Shown one piece after another: positions 7,833-17,393 of a stretch of DNA of 38,491 nt (its first letter is position 1; each line of letters opens with the position of its first letter). A program made the translations under genes and the position numbers. The stretch is from Actinotalea caeni (GTDB lineage Bacteria; Actinomycetota; Actinomycetes; Actinomycetales; Beutenbergiaceae), in NCBI RefSeq assembly GCF_009733795.1, contig NZ_WNXX01000025.1, forward strand, positions 1-38,491, written 5' to 3'. Under the pieces are notes generated by a model that was not told the DNA's origin, did not search any database, and saw nothing but the letters and a program-made list of their open reading frames with translations.

Positions 7833-8096
7833 GTGACGACACCGCCGTACCCCGAGGACGCGTCGGTCCCGCCGTGGGGCTCCCCGGACCCCGTGCCGCA
7901 GCCGCCGGTCGGCCCGGCTCCCGGCCAGGGCGGCGGGCTGCGCTGCCCCGTCGTGTGCGGGCACGGGGGCTTCCGCGAGGCGGAGGGGCGGATGAGCACG
8001 ATGTGGGGGATGGCGTCCCACACGTTCACGATCCGCATCTGCGAGCGCTGCCAGCACGCCCTGTTCTTCCACCAGGGGGCTGGCTTCCCGGCCTGA
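7833..8096 (+). CDS. Small zinc-ribbon-like hypothetical protein
   Basis: 87 residues. The first 35 are Pro-rich and probably disordered. The rest contains two metal-binding-type knuckles, CPVVCGH (residues 38-44) and CERCQH (71-76), separated by a short beta-like segment, so it is probably a two-knuckle zinc ribbon. Many small actinobacterial proteins of unknown role have this form. The first knuckle is CxxxC, not CxxC, which is slightly irregular. It starts at a GTG preceded by CAGGAT six bases upstream (leaderless type) and is divergent from the sigma factor gene. It converges on the serine hydrolase gene eight bases away. No function is proposed. Confidence 0.6.
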   Translation: MTTPPYPEDASVPPWGSPDPVPQPPVGPAPGQGGGLRCPVVCGHGGFREAEGRMSTMWGMASHTFTIRICERCQHALFFHQGAGFPA

Positions 8097-8103
8097 CCCG
8101 GCC

Positions 8104-9099
8104 TCAGTCGAGCAGCGTCTCCCACATCTGCGAGGCGCCCTCGGGGGTGCTCGACAGCACCGTGCGGGTGACGCCCTCGCTGCGGTCGTGCCGGCTGATG
8201 AACGACGCGCCGGCGTCCTCACCGACCAGCTGCGGGTCCGCGTCGCCGTCCGCGCCGGGGCGCAGCCAGAACCCGAGCCCGTAGTCGGAGGGATGGTCCG
8301 GCACCTCGACCTGGACCGAGATCATCCGCTCGACCGTCGCGGGCGAGACGATCCTGCCGGCGAGCAGCGCCGTCCAGAAGCGGTGCATGTCGGCCGCGGT
8401 CGCGTACATCCCGCCGTCGCCGTTGCCGAGGATCGGCAGGTGGAAGACGTTGGTGATCGCGTCGTCGTCCTCGCTCAGGTAACCGGTCGCGGTGCGCGGC
8501 GGGAGCCGGTCGGAGCGGAAGAACCCCGAGTCGGTCATGCCGGCCGGTGCCAGCACGACGTCGTGCACCAGGTCGTGGTAGCCGCGCCCGGAGGCCCGCT
8601 CGGCGACGAGCGCGAGCACGAGGAAGCCCCCGTTGCAGTAGACGAACCGCTCACCGGGCGTGAACGCCTGCGGGTGGCCGTCGAGGTCGCCGAGGAACGC
8701 CGACGTCGTGAGGTACTCCTGCACCGGCCGGCGCAGCACGTAGTCGTCGATCTCGAGCTGGTCCTCGTCGAGGTAGTCGCCGATCCCGGAGGTGTGGGTG
8801 AGCAGGTGCCGCACCGTGACGGCGTCGTCGACGAGCGGGAGGTCCTCGCCCAGCAGCTCGCGCACGTGGGTGTCGAGGGTCAGCGCACCGGACTCGACGA
8901 GCGAGGCGACCACGAGCGCCGTCATGCCCTTCGACCCCGACGCGATCGCGAACCGGGTGTCGGCGGTGACCGGGGTGCTGGTGCTGCGGTGCGCGAGCCC
9001 GTAGGGCCGCACCATCTCCTCCTCGCCGCCGAGCACGGCGACGACGCCGGCGAACCTGGTCTTCTCGGCGGTCGCGTCCAGTGCGGCGGCGGTGCTCAT
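8104..9099 (-). CDS. Serine hydrolase, beta-lactamase family (class C-like)
   Basis: 331 residues with the penicillin-binding-like fold. The nucleophile motif is S54-G-S-K57 (ASGSKGMTALV), the helix motif RHLLTHTSGIGDY (97-109) is typical of the class C/esterase group, and the second motif is Y154-C-N156. The third motif, normally HxG or KTG, is not evident; the matching region reads VGEDAGAS. The absence of a signal peptide suggests a cytoplasmic esterase, amidase or D-aminopeptidase-like enzyme, not a secreted beta-lactamase. The substrate is unknown. The ATG at 9099 has TAGCGT exactly six bases upstream and no ribosome binding site, which suggests a leaderless mRNA. Confidence 0.85.
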   Translation of the reverse strand: MSTAAALDATAEKTRFAGVVAVLGGEEEMVRPYGLAHRSTSTPVTADTRFAIASGSKGMTALVVASLVESGALTLDTHVRELLGEDLPLVDDAVTVRHLLTHTSGIGDYLDEDQLEIDDYVLRRPVQEYLTTSAFLGDLDGHPQAFTPGERFVYCNGGFLVLALVAERASGRGYHDLVHDVVLAPAGMTDSGFFRSDRLPPRTATGYLSEDDDAITNVFHLPILGNGDGGMYATAADMHRFWTALLAGRIVSPATVERMISVQVEVPDHPSDYGLGFWLRPGADGDADPQLVGEDAGASFISRHDRSEGVTRTVLSSTPEGASQMWETLLD

Positions 9100-9105
9100 C
9101 GCCGC

Positions 9106-9111
9106 ACGCTA
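9106..9111 (-). promoter_or_regulatory. -10 hexamer of leaderless promoter for serine hydrolase
   Basis: On the minus strand TAGCGT lies six bases before the ATG at 9099, the same arrangement as at ten other genes in this window. Confidence 0.5.
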
Positions 9112-9140
9112 GACGCCCGAGCCACCGGCCGCCCACCCGT

Positions 9141-9256
9141 TTTCACCCCACTGCTGTCCGCAGAACAGGTCTCAACCCACTTCTGCCCCAGGGCGGGTGC
9201 CAACCCATGTCTGCCCTCACGACGGGGGCCAGCCCGGCTCTGCCCGCGATCCCCGT
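9141..9256 (+). repeat. Four tandem 29-bp units of the intergenic repeat (TYTCAACCCAC orientation)
   Basis: Units begin at 9141, 9170, 9199 and 9228, exactly 29 bases apart. They read TTTCACCCCACTGCTGTCC, TCTCAACCCACTTCTGCCCC, GCCAACCCATGTCTGCCC and GCCAGCCCGGCTCTGCCC, so the copies become more degenerate to the right. They are the reverse complement of the GGGGGCAGAAGTGGGTTGAR units at 9285 and 9314, making a large imperfect inverted repeat. Confidence 0.8.
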
Positions 9257-9284
9257 CTCAGCGCCGACCGGCTCCGTTCAGGAC

Positions 9285-9334
9285 GGGGGCAGGAGTGGGT
9301 TGAAACCTCGTGAGGGGGCAGAAGTGGGTTGAGA
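9285..9334 (-). repeat. Two 29-bp units of the intergenic repeat, next to a stop codon
   Basis: Cores of 21 bases begin at 9285 and 9314 (GGGGGCAGGAGTGGGTTGAA and GGGGGCAGAAGTGGGTTGAG), 29 bases apart. The second ends two bases before the minus-strand stop codon (9337-9339) of the following oxidoreductase gene. Read on the minus strand the element directly follows that stop. Confidence 0.85.
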
Positions 9335-9336
9335 TG

Positions 9337-10350
9337 TCAGGGATCGAGCCGCACCGGCTGGCCGGAGCGTGCGGAGGCGTACGCGGCCTCGACGACCCTC
9401 GTCGTTCGCACGCCGACCGCGCCGTCCGGCTGCGGGCGGCGGCCGGTGCGCAGCGCGTCGACCAGCTCGGCGACCAGCAGCGCGTCCAGGTCCTCGCCGT
9501 AGGACAGCCAGGTCTGACCGCGGCCGGTCGTGAACCCGTCGACCCGGTCGCCGAACGCGTCCAGGTCGGCCTGCCCCTCGGAGCCGACGACGTGCAGCGT
9601 GAGCCCGCCCCAGGTGGGGTAGTCGTCGGGCTTCGACCACGAGCAGTCGACGGTCGCGACGACGCCGTTGGCGTACTCGATCGACACCAGGCCGCCGGTC
9701 TCGACCGCGGCCTCGGGGTGCAGCAGCCGGTTGGCCTGGGCGTACACCCCGACGGGCGGGACGCCGTCGAGCAGCGCGTCCATGAGGTCGGCGACGTGCA
9801 CGGTGTGGTCGGTCATGGCGCCGCCGCCCGCCAGCGCCGGGTCGGTGAACCACGCCCGCCCGGCGGGCAGCTTGCCGTTGTTGGTGCCCGAGACCGCGGC
9901 GACCGTGCCGAGGTCGCCCGCGGCGACGGCGTCGCGCAGCGCCGCGAACGCCGGGTGGAACCGCACCGGGAACGCGACCATGAGGAACACCCCGGCGGCC
10001 TCGCACGCCGCCACCATCGCCTCGGCGTCGGCGACCGAGGTCGCGAGCGGCTTCTCGCACAGCACGTGCGCACCGGCCGCCGCGCAGCGCTCGGTGTAGG
10101 AGCGGTGCCGCGTGTTCTCCGAGCAGATGACGACGGCGTCGGGTCGCCACGCCAGCAGGGTCTCGAGGTCCTCGGCGTAGTCGAGCCCGAGCTCGCGCGC
10201 CATCGCCGGACCGCCGGACTCGCCCGCGCGCTCGGCGTGGTCGGGGTCGGTCGCGAGCACCTCGACGCCCGGTGTGGCCAGCAGCGCGCGGGCGTAGGAG
10301 GTGGCGTGGGTGTGGGCGAACGAGACCAACCCGATCCGCAGCGTGCTCAT
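9337..10350 (-). CDS. Gfo/Idh/MocA family NAD(P)-dependent oxidoreductase
   Basis: 337 residues. An N-terminal Rossmann fold starts at MSTLRIGLVSFAHTHATSYA; the usual GxGxxG is replaced by a His/Thr-containing loop (SFAHTH). The conserved CEKPLATS motif near residue 97 gives the catalytic Lys, and GGGAMTDHTVHVADL near 177-191 gives the Asp/His pair. The C-terminal half is the alpha/beta substrate domain. Family members oxidise or reduce sugars, inositols or related polyols; the substrate is not readable. The ATG at 10350 overlaps the stop of a second family member upstream (ATGA), so the two are translated together and probably act in one pathway. No sugar transporter or isomerase lies beside them. 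Confidence 0.87.
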   Translation of the reverse strand: MSTLRIGLVSFAHTHATSYARALLATPGVEVLATDPDHAERAGESGGPAMARELGLDYAEDLETLLAWRPDAVVICSENTRHRSYTERCAAAGAHVLCEKPLATSVADAEAMVAACEAAGVFLMVAFPVRFHPAFAALRDAVAAGDLGTVAAVSGTNNGKLPAGRAWFTDPALAGGGAMTDHTVHVADLMDALLDGVPPVGVYAQANRLLHPEAAVETGGLVSIEYANGVVATVDCSWSKPDDYPTWGGLTLHVVGSEGQADLDAFGDRVDGFTTGRGQTWLSYGEDLDALLVAELVDALRTGRRPQPDGAVGVRTTRVVEAAYASARSGQPVRLDP

Positions 10351-11357
10351 CGGACGTCCTCCAGGTCGATCGCGCGGCCGGTCTCCAGCGACATGGCCGC
10401 GGCCTCCGCGAGCCGCACCGCCTCGACGCCGTCGCGCGCGGTGACGCGCGGCTCGGGGCCGCCGGTGCAGGCGAGCGCGAGCTCGCGCAGCTGGGTGAGG
10501 TAGGGGCTCTCCATGAAGGAGCCGCCGGGCAGCAGGCCGCGCGAGGCGCCCGCGCTGCCGCCGTCGATCCGCAGCGCGGCGTGGCGCGCCGAGTCGTGGT
10601 GGACCAGACCGTCGGTGCCGGCGATCTCGAACTTGGTGCGGAACTCGCTGCCCGGCGCCGCCCAGGTCCCGGTGACGTAGCTGAGCGCGCCGCCGGCGTG
10701 GGTGAGCACGACCTGCGCGCTGACGACGCCGCGGCGGGCCTCGCCGTCGGGCGTGCTGACCTCGCGGGCGAACACGCGCGTGACGTCCCCGGCGGTCCAG
10801 CGGGCGATGTCGAGGTCGTGGATCATCTGGTCGGCCACGATGCCGCCGCTGAGCGCGCGGTCGGCGAACCAGTCCCGCTCGGGCCGCGACCCTGCCCGCG
10901 AGAACCGCTGCACCGCGACCGTGCCGACCCCGCCGGCGGCGACATGGGCGTGCGCGGCGGCGTACTCGGGGAAGAACCGCACCACGTGCGCCGGGTAGAG
11001 CCGGACCCCGGCGGCCTCGCAGGCCGCGACCATCTGGTGCGCCTGCGCGACCGACCGCGCCAGCGGCTTCTCGCAGATCACCTGGCAGCCCGCCTCGGCG
11101 GCGCTTCCCACGAGGTCGGCGTGCGTAAAGGTGGGCGTGACGACGTCGGCGATCGTCGCGCCGTCGAGCGCCTCCTCGAGACTGTCGACGACGGTACCGC
11201 CGCCGACCTCGGCGACGAGCCGCGCGGCGCTGGCGTGGGAGTACACGCGCACGTCGGCCCCGAGGGCGAGCCACGCCTGCAGGTGCACGCCCGCGATCCC
11301 TCCTGCCCCGACGAGCGCGACGGTCGTGCTCGCCGGCGGACCTGCTGGGTTCGGCAC
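10347..11357 (-). CDS. Gfo/Idh/MocA family NAD(P)-dependent oxidoreductase
   Basis: 336 residues. The Rossmann fold ALVGAGGIAGVHLQAW carries a complete GxGxxG-type loop, followed by the CEKPLARS catalytic Lys motif near residue 95 and GGGIVADQMIHDLDIARW-type sequence (here SGGIVADQMIHDLDIARW) with the Asp/His pair near 180-195. It differs clearly from its downstream partner, so this is an old pairing and not a recent duplication. The frame opens 15 codons earlier at an ATG, but the GTG at 11357 has GAGGAG seven bases upstream and starts right at the family's normal N-terminus, so I prefer it. A LacI-type operator-like palindrome lies about 35 bases upstream. Confidence 0.86.
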   Translation of the reverse strand: MPNPAGPPASTTVALVGAGGIAGVHLQAWLALGADVRVYSHASAARLVAEVGGGTVVDSLEEALDGATIADVVTPTFTHADLVGSAAEAGCQVICEKPLARSVAQAHQMVAACEAAGVRLYPAHVVRFFPEYAAAHAHVAAGGVGTVAVQRFSRAGSRPERDWFADRALSGGIVADQMIHDLDIARWTAGDVTRVFAREVSTPDGEARRGVVSAQVVLTHAGGALSYVTGTWAAPGSEFRTKFEIAGTDGLVHHDSARHAALRIDGGSAGASRGLLPGGSFMESPYLTQLRELALACTGGPEPRVTARDGVEAVRLAEAAAMSLETGRAIDLEDVR

Positions 11358-11390
11358 CTGGAACTCCTCGCTGAGCGATCGACGACACGC

Positions 11391-11402
11391 GTAACCGATC
11401 AC
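11391..11402. promoter_or_regulatory. Possible LacI-family operator
   Basis: GTAACCGATCAC is an imperfect 12-base palindrome with a central CG, matching its own reverse complement at 8 of 12 positions. It resembles LacI-family sugar-regulator sites of the GTAATCGATTAC type. It lies about 34 bases upstream of the first oxidoreductase gene, a fitting place for sugar-responsive control. No regulator gene is in the window. Confidence 0.3.
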
Positions 11403-11581
11403 ATCCTCGCGGCCGCCGTCCAGTCCGGCTCGCCGGTCGGTCAGGTGCGGCGGCGCCGACGTCCGGCACCGCCGAGCACCGCGGCGACGAGCACCGGCCG
11501 CCGCGACCGCGTCCGCCCGTCCACGACCGCCGGCGCGCCCCGCCGGGCCGGCCCCGTGCAGCGCGGCACGGCGCGCGCCCG

Positions 11582-11601
11582 GCGCACGCGTAGGCGTGCG
11601 C
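11582..11601. other. Perfect 8-bp stem-loop upstream of the hppA promoter
   Basis: GCGCACGC, loop GTAG, GCGTGCGC. It ends about 22 bases before the TAGACT box, where a -35 element would lie, so it may be a protein-binding palindrome; role unknown. Confidence 0.4.
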
Positions 11602-11622
11602 GGAGGCGTGTCGCCGGTGGCC

Positions 11623-11628
11623 TAGACT
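11623..11628 (+). promoter_or_regulatory. Probable -10 box of hppA
   Basis: TAGACT lies 64 bases before the hppA ATG, predicting a leader of about 58 bases with the ribosome binding site GGAGG at 11684-11688. A clear -35 hexamer is not seen. Confidence 0.45.
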
Positions 11629-11692
11629 CCCCCGCAGGTCCGGGTCAACCCGATCGACCCGCACCGCTGCCGCACCACGTCATGGAGGACGG

Positions 11693-13996
<2,304 letters not shown>

Positions 13997-14011
13997 CCCG
14001 ACCACGCTCCA

Positions 14012-14051
14012 CACCACGACCGGCGCACCGCAGGGTGCGCCGGTCGTGGTG
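14012..14051 (+). terminator. Hairpin terminator of hppA
   Basis: A perfect 18-bp stem (14012-14029 pairing with 14034-14051) with a four-base GCAG loop begins 15 bases after the hppA stop codon. It has no T-run, like many actinobacterial terminators. Confidence 0.85.
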
Positions 14052-14162
14052 CGTCAGGGGGCTGCGACGCCGGCCGAGCGCGTCGCGCCGGGTCCCGGCC
14101 GACCGCCGTCGGCGACCGAGCGCGCGCTCCGCCGGCGGGTCCGCTCGAGGCGCTCCGTCGGG

Positions 14163-14168
14163 CAGGCT
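14163..14168 (+). promoter_or_regulatory. -10 hexamer of leaderless promoter for MFS transporter
   Basis: CAGGCT is followed by six bases (GTGCGC) and the ATG at 14175, with no ribosome binding site. Confidence 0.4.
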
Positions 14169-14174
14169 GTGCGC

Positions 14175-15446
14175 ATGACGACCTTCCCGCCGCCCGGCTT
14201 CCGGCGGTTCTGGGCGGGCGAGGCCGTCTCGGGTCTCGGCACCTACGCGGCGCTGCTGGCGCTGCAGACGCTCGTCGTGCTCGACCTCGGCGGCGGCCCG
14301 ACCGAGACCGGCTGGCTGAGCGCGGCGCGCTGGCTGCCGTACCTGCTGCTCGGGCTCGTGGTCGGCGCCCTCGTCGACCGGGTGCGACGCCGCCCGGTCA
14401 TGGTCGTCACCGACGTGGTGCGGGCGCTGCTGCTCGGGCTCGTACCGGTCGCGTGGGCCACGGGCGTCCTCACGCTGCCGCTGCTGCTCGCGGTGGTCGT
14501 CGCCTACGGGGCGGCGTCGCTGGTCAACGACGCCGCGTCGATGTCGTTCCTGCCGCGGCTCGTGCCCCGCGGCCAGCTGCAGCGCGCGCACGCGCGGATC
14601 GACGGCGCCGACGCCGTCGCGCAGACCGCCGGCCCCGCGCTCGGTGGCGTGCTGGCCCGCGCCGTCGGCGCACCGCTCGCGCTGCTGACCGCCTCGCTCG
14701 GCTACCTGGTCTCCGCTGTCGCGGTGCTCACGCTGCGCACCGAGGAGCCCGCCGGATCCCCGCGCGGGGGTGGTGCGCGGCGGCTGCGCCGCGAGGTGGC
14801 GGAGGGGGTGCGGTGGATCTACGGCGCCTCGGGGCTGCGCCGACTGGCGGTCGCGACCCATCTCTGGTTCGCCGCGAACGCCGTGCTCGTCGTCGTGCTC
14901 GCGCCGTTCGCGCTGCGGCAGCTGGGGCTGTCGGCGGCGGTCTTCGGCGTCGTGACGGCGGTCGCCGGCCTGGGTGCGCTCGTCGGCGCCGTCGCCTCGA
15001 CGGCGGTCGGTCGCCGGCTCGGCACGGGTGGCGCGATCATCGCGGCGCACGTCTCGACCGTGCTCGGGGTGCTGCTGACGGCGGCCGCGGTGTTGCCGGG
15101 CACCGCCGTCGGAGCCGCCGTCGTGCTCGCGGCCGGCCAGGCGTTCCACGGCGTCGGGCTGGGGACGAGCAACTCGCACGAGATGACGTACCGGCAGGCG
15201 ATCACGCCCGACGCCATGCAGGCGCGCACCAACACGACGATGCGCTCGCTCAACCGCGCGGTCGTCGTGGTCGTGTCACCGCTCGCGGGTCTGCTCGCGG
15301 TCCAGGTCGGTCAGGTGGCGGCGCTGCTCGTCGCCGCGGCCGTGTTCACGGCCTCGGTGCTGGCGCTGCTGTTCTCGCCGGTCCGCACGGCCCGGATCGA
15401 GGAGGGCGAGGGTCCCGGTGCTGCCCACGAGGCCGACGACGGCTGA
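14175..15446 (+). CDS. MFS transporter (enterobactin-exporter/EntS-like, MFS_3 type)
   Basis: 423 residues with about 12 membrane helices. The N-terminal FRRFWAGEAVSGLGTYAALLALQTLV and the cytoplasmic loop GALVDRVRRRPVMVVTDVVRA (motif A-like, GxLxDRxxRRPxM) are typical of the MFS_3 exporter group. The middle loop is long and Arg-rich. The C-terminus is acidic. Substrate unknown; close families export siderophores or macrolides. An upstream GTG gives a longer frame, but the added residues are low-complexity and run into the hppA terminator, so I take the ATG at 14175, which also has CAGGCT six bases upstream. It converges with a second, unrelated MFS gene, with the 29-bp repeat between them. 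Confidence 0.83.
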   Translation: MTTFPPPGFRRFWAGEAVSGLGTYAALLALQTLVVLDLGGGPTETGWLSAARWLPYLLLGLVVGALVDRVRRRPVMVVTDVVRALLLGLVPVAWATGVLTLPLLLAVVVAYGAASLVNDAASMSFLPRLVPRGQLQRAHARIDGADAVAQTAGPALGGVLARAVGAPLALLTASLGYLVSAVAVLTLRTEEPAGSPRGGGARRLRREVAEGVRWIYGASGLRRLAVATHLWFAANAVLVVVLAPFALRQLGLSAAVFGVVTAVAGLGALVGAVASTAVGRRLGTGGAIIAAHVSTVLGVLLTAAAVLPGTAVGAAVVLAAGQAFHGVGLGTSNSHEMTYRQAITPDAMQARTNTTMRSLNRAVVVVVSPLAGLLAVQVGQVAALLVAAAVFTASVLALLFSPVRTARIEEGEGPGAAHEADDG

Positions 15447-15463
15447 GTGCACAGCACGGCACG

Positions 15464-15520
15464 GCCTCGTGGGGGCAGACGTGGGTTGAAACCCCGGGTG
15501 GGGGCAGACGTGGGTTGAGA
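15464..15520 (-). repeat. Two 29-bp units of the intergenic repeat between convergent MFS genes
   Basis: Cores begin at 15471 and 15500, 29 bases apart, both GGGGGCAGACGTGGGTTGA followed by AA or GA. The right unit ends two bases before the stop codon (15523-15525) of the minus-strand MFS gene, the same position as at the 9285-9334 copy. Confidence 0.85.
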
Positions 15521-15522
15521 GC

Positions 15523-16860
15523 TCAGGGGGCGGTGGGGGCGCCGGCCGGCTGCCGCTCCTGCCAGCGCTCGGTGAACCGCAGCGCCAGGAACAGCAGCAG
15601 CCCGACCACCAGCACGAGCGCGATGCCGATCGTGCCGAGCCGGGTCTGGCCGGTCAGCACGATGAAGCCCGCGAACGCGGCCTGGCCGAGGAAGCCGAGG
15701 GCGCGGCCGCTGGTCGCGTAGAGGCCGAAGTCCTCCTGCGCGCGGTTGACGTCGGACATCCGCGCGAGCATCGACCGCGTCGCCGACTGGATCGGGCCGA
15801 CGCACGCGGAGATGCCCAGACCGCCGACCCAGAACACCGCCACCGCGGGGCTGACGATGATGACGGCGGCCAGGCCGAGGATGACCAGCAGCGCGCCGAT
15901 GATCAGGGGGCGCGGCCCGAAGCGGTCGTCGAGCCGCCCGGCGAACCAGGTGCTGACGCCGGCCACGAGGTTCGCGGCGAGCCCGAAGTAGATGACCTCC
16001 TCCTGCGTCATCCCGTAGGCCGCGGCCGCGAGCACGCCGGCGACCGCGAACACGGTGCCGAGGCCGTCGCGGTAGACCGCGGTCGCGACGAAGAAGTGCA
16101 GCCGCACCCGGTCGCGTCGCCACATGCCGACGACGTGCCGGACCAGCTCGCGGTAGGCGGTGACGACGTTGACCCGCACCTCGGGTGGCCGCGGCGGGTC
16201 CTTCGGGGCCAGCACGATGAGCGGCAGCCCGAACGCGAGGAACCACAGCGCGCACATGAGCGCGACGCCGCGGACGTTGACGCCGTCGTCCGTCGGCAGG
16301 CCGAGCATGCCGCCGTCGAGCACGAAGCCGAACAGCGCGAGCAGCAGCGCGAGGACACCGCCGATGTAGCCCAGCCCCCACGCGGTGCCCGAGACGCGCC
16401 CGTAGGTCTCCGGCGTCGTGATCCGCACCAGCAGGCCGTTGTAGAAGGCTCCCGCGAGCTCCGACAGCACGGTCGCGACCGCCAGCAGGATCGCGCCGAG
16501 CGCGAGGTAGCTGTCCTCGGGACGCACGAACCACAGCGACGCCATCGCCGCGATCGTCAGCACCGTGCTGCCGATCAGCAGCGGCCGCGTCTTGCCGGAC
16601 CGATCGGCCACGACGCCGAGCGCGGGTGCCAGCAGCGCGATCGCGAGCCCGCCCCAGGTCTGCCAGCTCGCGATGACGGCGGCGCCCCGGTCGGGGTCCG
16701 ACGCCACCGCCGAGGTGAGGTAGACCGTGTAGACGAAGGTGAGGATGACGGTGTTGAAGGACTGCTGCCCGAAGTCCCACAACGACCACGCGCGGATGAC
16801 GCTGCGGGGGACCGGTGCGACCTCCTCGTCGCGCACCGCGGCAGCGGGCTCGTTGCTCAT
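15523..16860 (-). CDS. MFS transporter, UMF1/Atg22-like family
   Basis: 445 residues, about 12 membrane helices. The N-terminal RAWSLWDFGQQSFNTVILTFVYTVYL motif, with Trp-Asp-Phe-Gly before helix 1, and GVVADRSGKTRPLL after helix 2 identify the UMF1 (vacuole effluxer Atg22-like) family, common in actinobacteria and of unknown substrate. The central cytoplasmic loop contains APKDPPRPPEV. The start ATG at 16860 is preceded by TACGTT six bases upstream without a ribosome binding site; longer upstream frames are low-complexity. It is a single gene. Confidence 0.86.
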   Translation of the reverse strand: MSNEPAAAVRDEEVAPVPRSVIRAWSLWDFGQQSFNTVILTFVYTVYLTSAVASDPDRGAAVIASWQTWGGLAIALLAPALGVVADRSGKTRPLLIGSTVLTIAAMASLWFVRPEDSYLALGAILLAVATVLSELAGAFYNGLLVRITTPETYGRVSGTAWGLGYIGGVLALLLALFGFVLDGGMLGLPTDDGVNVRGVALMCALWFLAFGLPLIVLAPKDPPRPPEVRVNVVTAYRELVRHVVGMWRRDRVRLHFFVATAVYRDGLGTVFAVAGVLAAAAYGMTQEEVIYFGLAANLVAGVSTWFAGRLDDRFGPRPLIIGALLVILGLAAVIIVSPAVAVFWVGGLGISACVGPIQSATRSMLARMSDVNRAQEDFGLYATSGRALGFLGQAAFAGFIVLTGQTRLGTIGIALVLVVGLLLFLALRFTERWQERQPAGAPTAP

Positions 16861-16866
16861 GCCGAC

Positions 16867-16872
16867 AACGTA
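16867..16872 (-). promoter_or_regulatory. -10 hexamer of leaderless promoter for UMF1-like transporter
   Basis: On the minus strand TACGTT lies six bases before the ATG at 16860, with no ribosome binding site between them. Confidence 0.5.
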
Positions 16873-16990
16873 GGGCCTGGCGGTCCCGCGGGCGGCCGTG
16901 CCACGCGCACCGCCGCCCGGCGCCTCGGGCGGTCCTCGCGGTGGCACGGTCCGGTGCCGAGCGTCACAGCCGCGATCGACGGCTCGCGGG

Positions 16991-16996
16991 TATGAT
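16991..16996 (+). promoter_or_regulatory. -10 box of the arsR-sulP operon
   Basis: TATGAT is a near-consensus -10 hexamer 31 bases before the ArsR start codon. It overlaps the left arm of the operator palindrome. No good -35 hexamer is visible. Confidence 0.6.
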
Positions 16997-17014
16997 GGAT
17001 TGAGAAATCCATCA
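16993..17014. promoter_or_regulatory. ArsR-type operator palindrome over the promoter
   Basis: A perfect 9-4-9 inverted repeat, TGATGGATT, GAGA, AATCCATCA, is AT-rich in a GC-rich region. It overlaps the -10 box and the expected transcription start. Position and form fit autorepression by the ArsR-family protein encoded directly downstream. Confidence 0.7.
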
Positions 17015-17027
17015 ATCCAGGAGATCC

Positions 17028-17393
17028 GTGCTCACCGACGCCTCCGCGCCGCTCTACGAGGTCAAGGCGAACCTCTTCAAGGGCCTGTCGCACCCGGCCC
17101 GCATCCGCGTCCTCGAGATCCTCAGCGCCGCCGAGGAGGTGCCGGTCGCCGAGCTCCTCGCCGACACCGGCCTCGAGGCCTCCAACCTCTCCCAGCACCT
17201 CGCCGTCCTCAAGCGGTTCATGCTCGTGACGGCGCAGCGCCGCGGGTCGCTCGTCTACTACCGGCTCGCGCACCCGGAGGTGGCGGAGCTGCTGCGGGTC
17301 GCACGGACGCTGCTGGCGACGATGCTGCAGGACAGCCGCGACCGGCTCGCCGGCGCCGAGGAGCTGCCCCGGCTCGACGGCGGCGCCCGATGA
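17028..17393 (+). CDS. ArsR-family winged-helix repressor of the SulP operon
   Basis: 121 residues. The winged helix runs from LFKGLSHPARIRVLEILSAA to VYYRLAHPEVAELL, with the recognition helix GLEASNLSQHLAVLKRF around 50-66. It has no cysteine and lacks the ELCVCDL-type metal motif, so it does not sense arsenic or zinc by the classical sites. The GTG start at 17028 follows AGGAGA. The gene overlaps the SulP gene by four bases (ATGA). Pairing of a metal-site-free ArsR protein with a SulP transporter is seen in other actinobacteria; control of the transporter through the upstream palindrome is inferred. The ligand is unknown. Confidence 0.88.
   Translation: MLTDASAPLYEVKANLFKGLSHPARIRVLEILSAAEEVPVAELLADTGLEASNLSQHLAVLKRFMLVTAQRRGSLVYYRLAHPEVAELLRVARTLLATMLQDSRDRLAGAEELPRLDGGAR

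Larger units (their letters stand above)
11358..11692. other. Divergent intergenic region between oxidoreductase pair and hppA
   Basis: 335 bases without a supported gene. From left to right it holds the operator-like palindrome at 11391-11402, a GC-rich stretch with no feature that I can name, the hairpin at 11582-11601, the TAGACT box at 11623-11628 and the hppA ribosome binding site at 11684-11688. Confidence 0.6.

Noticed and set aside
9141-9334. CRISPR array, suggested by the 29-base period
   Set aside because: The units are contiguous and degenerate, change orientation and have no unique spacers; no cas gene is nearby.
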